NCBI GenBank assembly: GCA_004297235.1
Contig: SCUR01000383.1
Location: 1-10,983, forward strand
Origin: Candidatus Manganitrophaceae bacterium
GTDB lineage: Bacteria > Nitrospirota > Nitrospiria > SBBL01 > Manganitrophaceae
DNA length: 10,983 bases
Direction of reading: 5' to 3'
The notes under the pieces were generated by a model that worked only from the letters and a program-made list of their open reading frames with translations, did no database searches and had not been told where the DNA came from. Within the stretch, counting starts at the first letter, position 1. Every line of letters starts with the position of its first letter. Below, in pieces: positions 1 to 5,715 of this stretch. The position numbers and the translations under genes were made by a program.

Positions 1-36
1 ACCGGCGCTTGAATCGGCGATGTGACGAGGGTTGCC

Positions 37-1059
37 ATGAATTTATCAAAAGGGTTTATTGATCCGAGCATGGATCGACGCAAAGCGGGCCGGACCCGGG
101 GAGCCGGGCAATGGCCCCTTCTCGTTCTCTTTCTCGGTTGTATGATGGTCCTGCCGGCCGTTCTGCTGGGGCGATCGCTGGCCGAGCAGTGGGAATCGAG
201 GCTCGCGGCGAAGGCCGATGAAGAAGCGCTGTCGACGGCGAGGCTGATCGCCCGAAATGTCGGGCTTCAAGTCGATGAATATGCCCGGGCGGTCGAGATG
301 CTGGCGAGACAGGTGGAGGCGTGGGGAACGCTGGAGCCGGCCGTGCTCCAGAAGATTGTGACGACGGAGAAGGCCGCTTTTCCCGGGTTGGCCCTGATGT
401 ATGTCGGAAGCGCCGACGGATTCTCGATCGCGGTCGATCCTCCTTTCGATAAATTCGGGACGCCGAACGCGGGGACCAATTATCGGGACCGGGATTACTA
501 TCAGGAGGTGGTCCGCACCGGAAAGACATTCATCTCTCCGGCGAGGATGGGCCGCGTGTCGCACGTCCCCAATATACAAATCGCCGCCCCCATATGGGAT
601 GCGAAGGGCCGGTTCGTCGCTTTCTCTCAGGATGCCATCGATCTATTGAATGTCATTCCGGCCCGGGTGGAGGAGATCACTGCCGGAAAACCAAACCTCA
701 AGGTGGTTGTGATCGATCGGGAGGGAAAAACCCTCGCCCATCCCGACAAAGCGGCGATCGAGGAGCTGCGCGACCTTTCGAAGCATCCTCTTTTCAAACC
801 GACGACACAGCCGGACGGAGAGCTGCGCCGCGGCGTCGATGAAACAGGAACGGCGGTTCACGCCGCGGCCGCCCCTGTTCTGAAACGAGCGTTGAATTGG
901 CAGGTGGTGGTTTATCAAACCGAGGAGCAGATCAAAACGGAGGCGGCCGCGGCAGGCCGTCAAATCTGGCTCGTCACGGCAGCGGGACTCTTGACCGGAC
1001 TGGTCTTTGTCGCGCTGGCCGCTTGGTTGAGTTTGAAACGTCCCCCTTCAAATGAATAG
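37..1059 (+). CDS. Membrane-anchored stand-alone dCache sensor protein (first of a tandem pair)
   Basis: Predicted inner-membrane protein of 340 residues with a periplasmic ligand-sensing double Cache domain. One membrane helix is at residues 27-46, the extracytoplasmic domain covers about 50-300, and a second helix is at about 310-333, followed by a short basic tail. Cache signatures include DPPFDKFGTPN and the Y-x-DRDYY stretch found at the ligand pocket of dCache_1 sensors. No kinase, MCP, GGDEF or HAMP domain follows, so it cannot signal alone in the usual way. I chose ATG at 37 because GAGG at 27-30 lies six bases ahead; a GTG at 22 in the same frame would add five residues. It is followed 37 bases later by a clear paralogue and then by a solute-binding protein and a histidine kinase, which suggests it supplies sensing to that kinase or a distant partner (inference). 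The ligand is unknown. Confidence 0.85.
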   Translation: MNLSKGFIDPSMDRRKAGRTRGAGQWPLLVLFLGCMMVLPAVLLGRSLAEQWESRLAAKADEEALSTARLIARNVGLQVDEYARAVEMLARQVEAWGTLEPAVLQKIVTTEKAAFPGLALMYVGSADGFSIAVDPPFDKFGTPNAGTNYRDRDYYQEVVRTGKTFISPARMGRVSHVPNIQIAAPIWDAKGRFVAFSQDAIDLLNVIPARVEEITAGKPNLKVVVIDREGKTLAHPDKAAIEELRDLSKHPLFKPTTQPDGELRRGVDETGTAVHAAAAPVLKRALNWQVVVYQTEEQIKTEAAAAGRQIWLVTAAGLLTGLVFVALAAWLSLKRPPSNE

Positions 1060-1096
1060 AGGGTAGATCCGAAGCCACCCGGAAAGGGAGAGAACC

Positions 1097-2083
1097 ATGG
1101 AAACGCCTCAGGAAGGAAAGCAACAAGGCAAACGGGATCTGCGCCTCTACTCGCTTATTTTTCTCTGCCTGATCGCCGCGCTGCCGGCGGTGGTGTTCGG
1201 CTATCTACAGGGAAAACGATGGGACGCAGCGGCGAAAGCGCTCGCCGATCGGCAGGCGCTGCTGGTTGCAAGAGAGATTGCGACAGAGATCGGAAGGCAG
1301 GTCGAAGACAACGCGCGGGTGATGGAGGCCTTGGCCCAGCTGGTGGAGATCCGGGGAACGTTGGAGCCGGCCGTTCTTCAGAAAATGGCGACCGCGCAGA
1401 GGGCCCCTTTTATCCCTTTTTCATCACTGATGTATATCGCCGACGCCAAGGGGATTGCCGTCGCCTATGATCCTCCCTTTGATAAATTCGGCACGCCGAA
1501 CGTCGGCACCGACTACAGCGATCGCGATTATTATAAAGAGCTGGTCCGCACCGGCGGGACCGGGCCGGCGATTATCGGCCCCGTGCGGATGGGCCGGCGC
1601 GCGCATGCCCCCAACGTCCAGACGGCCGCCGCCGCCCATGATGCCCAAGGGAAGTTTTGGGCCTTCACCCAAGGGTCGATCGATTTGACCACCGTGCAGC
1701 CGGAAGTGGAGCAGATCATTGCGGGGACACCCGATTTAAAAGTCGTGGTCACTTCGAAAGAGGGGAAGGTCTTTATCCATCCGGACAAAAACGCCTGGGA
1801 GGAGATGCGCGACCTCTCCCAATATCCCCTCTTCCAACCGCCCCGAAATTCCGATGGAGAGATCCGCAGCGGCGTGGATGAAGCGGGCACGGCGGTTCGC
1901 GCCGCCGTGATTCCGATCTTGCAGCGGGGAATTCAGTGGCAGGTGTTCGTCTATCAGCCGGAGGCGTTGATCAACGCGCAGGCCGCCGCGGCACAACGCC
2001 AGACCTGGACCCTTCTCGGCACCGCCCTGTCGACCGGGTTCGTCTTCGCCGGACTGGTTTTCTGGAGAGGAAGTCGATCATAA
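1097..2083 (+). CDS. Membrane-anchored stand-alone dCache sensor protein (second paralogue)
   Basis: A 328-residue paralogue of the preceding gene with the same plan: an N-terminal membrane helix at about 18-38, a periplasmic dCache domain, a C-terminal helix at about 300-322 and a four-to-six residue basic end. Conserved blocks shared with the first copy include GTLEPAVLQK, DPPFDKFGTPN, DRDYY and VRTG, and the second half (LKVVV, HPDK, DGE-x-R-x-GVDE-x-GTAV) also matches. Differences cluster around the likely ligand-facing region; for example RTGGTGPAIIGP replaces a shorter RTGKTFISP. This fits duplication followed by divergence of specificity (inference). ATG at 1097 has AAGGGAG (1084-1090) six bases upstream. 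No output domain is present. Spacing to both neighbours is short, so cotranscription is likely. Confidence 0.85.
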   Translation: METPQEGKQQGKRDLRLYSLIFLCLIAALPAVVFGYLQGKRWDAAAKALADRQALLVAREIATEIGRQVEDNARVMEALAQLVEIRGTLEPAVLQKMATAQRAPFIPFSSLMYIADAKGIAVAYDPPFDKFGTPNVGTDYSDRDYYKELVRTGGTGPAIIGPVRMGRRAHAPNVQTAAAAHDAQGKFWAFTQGSIDLTTVQPEVEQIIAGTPDLKVVVTSKEGKVFIHPDKNAWEEMRDLSQYPLFQPPRNSDGEIRSGVDEAGTAVRAAVIPILQRGIQWQVFVYQPEALINAQAAAAQRQTWTLLGTALSTGFVFAGLVFWRGSRS

Positions 2084-2100
2084 AAGGATCGATCACAACA

Positions 2101-2547
2101 ATGCGGACACTTTTGCTCAGCTTCTTCCTCCTCTTCTCCTCCTCGATAGCCGTCCTGACTTTCGGCGCAGAGGACCCCCTGGTCCTTGTGGTCTCGTTGG
2201 AGAACAACATCGGCGAGATCACCCCCGAAGAGCTGAAGTCGATCTATTTAAAAGACAAAAAAAGCTGGCAAGACGGCACCCCCATCTTTCCGATCGATTT
2301 GGGACAACCGGAAGCCCAGGAGCGCTTCAGCAGGATCATTTTAAAAAAGAACCTGCGTGAAGTGAAGATCTACTGGATGCAGCAAATTTTCACCGGAAGG
2401 GCCGCCCCCCCTCTGATCGTGAAGGACGACCGAGAGGTCAAAGAATGGATCGCCTCCAATCGCGGCGCCATCGGCTACATCCATTCCAAGAGCCTGGACG
2501 ATACGATCAAACCAATCCTGATCGGCGATAAAAGGACACTCCAATGA
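2101..2547 (+). CDS. Small secreted PstS-like solute-binding protein
   Basis: A 148-residue protein with a Sec signal peptide (hydrophobic stretch from residue 4 to about 19, probable cleavage near FGA-ED at residue 22). The mature part resembles the short phosphate-binding-protein-like (PBP_like_2/PstS) family: an ITPEELKSIYL segment, a W-x-DG-x-x-x-x-P-x-D block, YWMQQIFTG, and a closing GAIGYI motif typical of the second lobe. At about 125 mature residues it is far shorter than transport PstS proteins, and no ABC permease or ATPase is nearby. A role as a periplasmic sensing accessory for the downstream kinase is therefore more likely than transport (inference). The open frame extends back to 1936 inside the previous gene. 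ATG at 2101 is preferred because the signal peptide begins there and AAGGA lies at 2084-2088, although the 12-base spacing is long. Its stop overlaps the kinase start. Confidence 0.78.
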   Translation: MRTLLLSFFLLFSSSIAVLTFGAEDPLVLVVSLENNIGEITPEELKSIYLKDKKSWQDGTPIFPIDLGQPEAQERFSRIILKKNLREVKIYWMQQIFTGRAAPPLIVKDDREVKEWIASNRGAIGYIHSKSLDDTIKPILIGDKRTLQ

Positions 2548-3947
2548 GGAGGGTCCCCTTTTTTCTAAAGTCGGAAATGTTCCGGTGGACTCTTCTCCTC
2601 CTGATCACCTTGATTTTCGTCGGCGGGCTTTTTTATACCAACCTGATTTCAAAATCGAATTCCAGAGACATCACCGAAGTGCAGGAGAAGGCATTCCCGG
2701 TGTTGGAGAGGATCAACCTTTTAAAGCTCAAGCTCCGACTGATCCAAGAGAAACTCTATCTGGCCGTCTTGGCGGAGGAGGCGGCAAAAGTGCTCGATGT
2801 CGAAAAAGAAGAAGTGGTTATTTTAGATATCATGACTCAGCTTCGGCAGCAGGCCGATTACCTGCCGGCGCTGGCGACGCTTCGGCCCGCTTTTCAAGAA
2901 TACATTCAGCTGGGAGAAAGCGTCGCCCGCTATTTGATTGTGCACGGCAACGATTTTGTGCCGATCCAGCGCCAAATCGCCGAGTTCACCGAGAAGGGGA
3001 AACTTCTCTCCGAAAAGCTCGAAGAGTTGAGCGTGCAGAGCCAGAACAATTTTATTTCCGTCTTGAAGCATTCCAAAGACAACTCCGAATTAATGCTCCA
3101 GATCAGCTTCTTTTCCTCCGTGTCGGGCTTCCTTCTGATGGGGGGGGTCCTGATTGTGATCTTCAACCTCAATCGCCGTCTGGCCCATATCAATCGGAAT
3201 CTGGCCGGGGAGGTCAAAAGCCGGACGGCGGAGCTGGAGTCGTTTGTCTATACCATCTCGCATGATTTAAAGGCGCCGGTCGTCTCGATGAACGGGATGG
3301 CCTCTCTTCTGATGGAGAACCACTCCGAGCAGTTGGGCGAAAGGGAGCGCTACTACGTCCAGAGGATCATTGCGAACGCGGCCTATATGGAAGAGTTGAT
3401 TCAAGGTCTTCTCGTCCTCTCCCGCATCGGCAAGAAGCAGGAGCAGCCGGAGCCGGTGGATGCTCGCTCCGTCATCACACAGATCGTGGACATTCAAAAA
3501 GAGCGCTTCGCCGAGAAAAGGATTGCCGTGGTCGTCCAGCCCTCCCTCCCCCACTTTGTCTTCGATCGGACCGCGCTCACCCAAATCTTTCAAAACCTGA
3601 TTCTTAACAGCGCAAAGTTCATGGGAGATCAGCCCCATCCTACCATTGAGATCGGGGGAAAGCTGCTGCGGGATGCGGTTCGGTTCTATGTCAAAGACAA
3701 TGGGATCGGCATCGACCCCGAGTATCATGCTAAGATCTTCGGCATTTTTCAGAGACTGAAGGAGATCGAGGTGGAAGGGACCGGCGTCGGCCTCTCCATT
3801 GTAAAAAAGGTCGTCGATCTGGCCGGAGGCCGCGTCTGGATCGAATCCAAAAAAGGGGAAGGGGCCACCTTTTTTGTCCAACTGCCGCGGATTCCAAAAT
3901 CTCCCTCCTCATCCTCAACCTGGCAAATCTCCTCTCGCAAAACCTAA
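2544..3947 (+). CDS. Membrane sensor histidine kinase (HisKA-HATPase)
   Basis: A 467-residue two-component sensor kinase. Transmembrane helix 1 is at about 14-35, followed by a largely helical periplasmic domain of about 150 residues of no recognised family, then helix 2 at about 187-210. A short linker without visible HAMP or PAS leads straight into the dimerisation domain. The phosphoacceptor is His240 in the TISHDLKAP H-box. The ATPase domain shows the N-box with Asn355 (NLILNSAKF), the G1 box DNGIGI from Asp385 and the G2 box GTGVGLSI from Gly412. The C-terminal tail is Ser-rich and ends soon after the catalytic domain, with no receiver. ATG at 2544 overlaps the upstream TGA as ATGA, which indicates translational coupling to the solute-binding protein and supports a joint sensing role. 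No response regulator is encoded in the window, so its target is unknown. Confidence 0.92.
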   Translation: MRRVPFFLKSEMFRWTLLLLITLIFVGGLFYTNLISKSNSRDITEVQEKAFPVLERINLLKLKLRLIQEKLYLAVLAEEAAKVLDVEKEEVVILDIMTQLRQQADYLPALATLRPAFQEYIQLGESVARYLIVHGNDFVPIQRQIAEFTEKGKLLSEKLEELSVQSQNNFISVLKHSKDNSELMLQISFFSSVSGFLLMGGVLIVIFNLNRRLAHINRNLAGEVKSRTAELESFVYTISHDLKAPVVSMNGMASLLMENHSEQLGERERYYVQRIIANAAYMEELIQGLLVLSRIGKKQEQPEPVDARSVITQIVDIQKERFAEKRIAVVVQPSLPHFVFDRTALTQIFQNLILNSAKFMGDQPHPTIEIGGKLLRDAVRFYVKDNGIGIDPEYHAKIFGIFQRLKEIEVEGTGVGLSIVKKVVDLAGGRVWIESKKGEGATFFVQLPRIPKSPSSSSTWQISSRKT

Positions 3948-4168
3948 CTGGATGATCGGTCAACGGATCGACTCCGGACAGACAACATCCTCTCTCCGGC
4001 ACACTCCGTATCCTCTCTCTACAGATATCGTGGAAACGGCGGACCATGCCCGCCTGGCGAGAGTGGATGATCCCATCGAATCAGACCCTCCTTCAGAATG
4101 AAAAGAGAACACCCGAATTATAAAATGGTAAGACCCTCTTTACAAATTCTGAAGATTGATCTTTATCA
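3948..4168. other. Upstream non-coding region with no supported gene
   Basis: Between the kinase stop and the cytochrome promoter are about 220 bases. Open frames here are short and lack credible start signals or recognisable protein sequence. A small hairpin is possible (GGCGG 4038-4042 with CCGCC 4050-4054), but no T-run follows it, so it is not a convincing terminator for the kinase operon. The last 60 bases become AT-rich towards the promoter. The stretch may hold activator sites for the cytochrome promoter, but I could not identify one. Confidence 0.5.
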
Positions 4169-4197
4169 TTGACCGGTCTCTACTCGAGTGGTATAAA
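4169..4197 (+). promoter_or_regulatory. Sigma70-type promoter of the cytochrome operon
   Basis: TTGACC (4169-4174) and TATAAA (4192-4197) are each one base from consensus and lie exactly 17 bases apart. The expected transcription start is about 4204-4206, giving a leader of roughly 160 bases that holds the whole riboswitch and its terminator before the cytochrome start codon at 4366. The strength of the promoter suggests that control is exercised mainly after initiation or by a repressor at the overlapping palindrome. Confidence 0.8.
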
Positions 4198-4210
4198 TAT
4201 CGCGATATTT
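4195..4210. promoter_or_regulatory. Perfect 16-bp palindrome over the -10 box and start point (possible operator)
   Basis: AAATATCGCGATATTT reads the same on both strands. It overlaps the end of the -10 element and the predicted transcription start, and a second AT-rich dyad (GATATT-tt-AATATC, 4204-4217) partly overlaps it. This is a classical repressor position, but no regulator gene in the window can be assigned to it. AT-rich promoter DNA makes short palindromes less surprising, so function is unproven. Confidence 0.4.
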
Positions 4211-4234
4211 TAATATCAGAATATACCTTTTCTG

Positions 4235-4329
4235 ATCCTTTGCTCAGAGCAAACTCTCCGAAAGGAGGGGGCGCAGAGCCACGGGACTACATCCGCAACA
4301 GGATATGTCCGCCGGGCCGCCAGAGGGAT
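4235..4329 (+). promoter_or_regulatory. GEMM-I cyclic-dinucleotide riboswitch, A20 (GEMM-Ib, cGAMP-type) variant
   Basis: The aptamer matches the GEMM-I architecture of the Vibrio Vc2 RNA. P1 pairs ATCCTTT (4235-4241) with GAGGGAT (4323-4329). The conserved AGAGCAAAC (4246-4254) is followed by a six-pair stem capped by a GAAA tetraloop (4254-4269), then GGCGCAGAGCC with the intercalating A47 equivalent at 4275. A variable P3 arm (about 4281-4310) follows, then the conserved GCCGGGCCGCC (4311-4321) with the C92 equivalent at about 4320. The Vc2 G20 position is A at 4248. In the family, G20 goes with c-di-GMP, while A20 defines GEMM-Ib RNAs of Geobacter that prefer 3',3'-cGAMP, some with residual c-di-GMP binding. 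The assignment of ligand here is inference from that one base. It precedes a multihaem cytochrome, as in Geobacter. Confidence 0.92.
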
Positions 4330-4353
4330 TCCTTTGGCGGCTTTTTTATTTTT
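4316..4353 (+). terminator. Riboswitch-controlled intrinsic terminator
   Basis: The left arm 4316-4326 pairs with 4331-4341 over eleven pairs (one G-T wobble) around a GATT loop. It is followed by six T, one A and five T (4342-4353). The left arm contains the 3' half of aptamer P1 and the conserved GCC of the aptamer core, so ligand-bound aptamer and terminator exclude each other. That predicts transcription into the cytochrome genes when ligand is bound (ON switch) and termination just before the ribosome-binding site when it is absent. Confidence 0.9.
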
Positions 4354-4365
4354 ATGGGAGAAACC

Positions 4366-5706
4366 ATGCGACGGTTGATTCGAAAATTCGCCCTCATTAT
4401 CTTGATCATCCCCTTTGTTCTCCTCGCCGGCTTGGTTCACTTCTCTCATCAATCTCCTTTGTCCAGCGTGAACGCCGAGACCGAAAGGCCGCCCCTCCCG
4501 GGGGACCTCCCGGCCAACTTCAATCATGATGCTACCTCTTTTCCCTTGCTGGGAGCGCACAAGAATCTGAAATGCGCTCAATGCCATCTCGGCGGGAAAT
4601 ACAAAAGCCTCCCGACCGCCTGCGAGAATTGCCACAACGGTCAAATCGCCTATGGAAAACCGAAGAATCATGTGATGACCTCGCAGAGCTGCAACACCTG
4701 CCATCAACTCTCCGGCTGGATCCCCGCGACCTTTCGTCACGACCCGTCGACGACGACCGGGCAATGCACCACCTGCCACAATGGGCAGACGGCGGAAGGA
4801 AAGCCGCAAAACCACATCGCCACCACACAACAATGCGACACCTGCCACAAGACATCGGGATGGGTTCCGGCGACCTTCCGTCACGATCTCGCCGCGGTGA
4901 CCGGCCAATGTTCCACCTGTCATAACGGCCAGAAAGCGACGGGGAAACCACCGAACCATCTCGCCACGACCCAACAGTGCGATACCTGTCACAAGATCAC
5001 GGGCTGGATTCCGGCGAGCTTCCGTCATGACCCGGCGATCGTCGCGGGGCAATGCAGCACCTGCCACAACGGCCAGAAGGCGACCGGGAAGCCGCAAAAT
5101 CATATCGCCACGACGCAGCAATGCGACAGCTGCCATAAGACCACCGGCTGGGTTCCGGCCACCTACACGCACGATGCAAGCGCCGTCGGTCAATGTTCCA
5201 CCTGCCACAATGGTCAGAGAGCGACCGGGAAGCCGCAGAACCATCTGATGACCACGGCGCAGTGCGACACCTGTCACAAGACCACCGGCTGGATCCCGGC
5301 CACCTTCCGGCATGATCTGGCGACGGTCACCGGCCAATGCGCCACCTGCCATAACGGGCAGCGGGCCACCGGAAAACCGCAAAGCCATATTGCGACAACC
5401 CTCCAGTGCGACACTTGTCATAAGATCACCGGCTGGATTCCGGCGACTTATCCGAGCCATGACAATCCAAGGTTGATCGGCGCGCACGCTCCGCTGGAGT
5501 GCAAGGTCTGTCACACGCAGTCGTTCTCAACCGCTTTTTACCGGGACGGAACCCAGTACGGCTCTTGCGCCAACTGTCACGCCCGGGACTACAAATACCC
5601 CGGCCCGCCGGAGCACCGGAACGCCGGGGCGACGCTGGCCGACTCCCTTCGGGCGAACGCCACCTGTTCGAACTGCCACAAACACGCCGGCTATCAGGAA
5701 TTCTAG
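4366..5706 (+). CDS. Sixteen-haem c-type cytochrome with two-haem tandem repeats
   Basis: A 446-residue exported multihaem cytochrome with 16 CxxCH motifs, from residue 70 to residue 434. The N-terminus is basic with a hydrophobic stretch at about 8-26, either a Sec signal peptide or an uncleaved membrane anchor. One leading haem (in a FNHD...FPL-x-GAH...CAQCH segment) is followed by six tandem units carrying 12 haems, then three C-terminal haems. Each unit adds exactly two extra His (in P-x-NH and in RHD/THD), enough for bis-histidine ligation. It belongs to the broad cytochrome c3/doubled-CXXCH group and probably acts as a periplasmic or outer-surface electron wire. ATG at 4366 has GGGAG at 4356-4360; an in-frame ATG at 4354 lies in the terminator T-run, and the frame open further upstream covers the riboswitch, so those starts are rejected. 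The next gene begins 9 bases downstream. Confidence 0.93.
   Translation: MRRLIRKFALIILIIPFVLLAGLVHFSHQSPLSSVNAETERPPLPGDLPANFNHDATSFPLLGAHKNLKCAQCHLGGKYKSLPTACENCHNGQIAYGKPKNHVMTSQSCNTCHQLSGWIPATFRHDPSTTTGQCTTCHNGQTAEGKPQNHIATTQQCDTCHKTSGWVPATFRHDLAAVTGQCSTCHNGQKATGKPPNHLATTQQCDTCHKITGWIPASFRHDPAIVAGQCSTCHNGQKATGKPQNHIATTQQCDSCHKTTGWVPATYTHDASAVGQCSTCHNGQRATGKPQNHLMTTAQCDTCHKTTGWIPATFRHDLATVTGQCATCHNGQRATGKPQSHIATTLQCDTCHKITGWIPATYPSHDNPRLIGAHAPLECKVCHTQSFSTAFYRDGTQYGSCANCHARDYKYPGPPEHRNAGATLADSLRANATCSNCHKHAGYQEF
4621..5481 (+). repeat. Six 144-base tandem repeats, each coding for two haem sites
   Basis: Units start at CxxCHNGQ codons at 4621, 4765, 4909, 5053, 5194 and 5338. All are spaced 144 bases apart except the fourth, which is 141 because one residue is missing before the next unit. 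Protein consensus per unit is CxTCHNGQ, then GKPQNH, QCDTCHK, GWIPATFRHD and GQ. DNA similarity between neighbouring units is high with mostly silent differences, which indicates expansion by unequal exchange under protein-level selection. Confidence 0.9.
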
Positions 5707-5715
5707 AAGGAAAGG

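Noticed and set aside
1..36. Tail of an upstream gene at the left edge
   Set aside because: Stops occur in two frames (TGA at 10-12 and at 23-25), but fewer than ten codons are visible, too little to assign a gene.
1936..2100. Longer form of the PstS-like protein starting inside the second Cache gene
   Set aside because: The added residues are the shifted-frame reading of the Cache gene's end, and would displace the signal peptide from the N-terminus.
4038..4054. Terminator for the kinase operon
   Set aside because: GGCGG/CCGCC can pair over five bases only, and no T-run follows.
3948..4168. Sigma54 promoter or small gene between the kinase and the cytochrome promoter
   Set aside because: A GGCAC near 4000 lacks the properly spaced GC element, and the short open frames there have no convincing start or conserved features.
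4156..4365. Upstream extension of the 16-haem cytochrome reading frame
   Set aside because: It would translate the promoter -10 region, riboswitch and terminator and would bury the signal peptide inside the protein. The ribosome-binding site and signal peptide support the start at 4366.
4216..5514. Long open frame of 432 codons on the minus strand opposite the 16-haem cytochrome
   Set aside because: It is a shadow of the repetitive, codon-biased cytochrome gene; its protein is repetitive with no recognisable domain, and it covers the riboswitch on the other strand.
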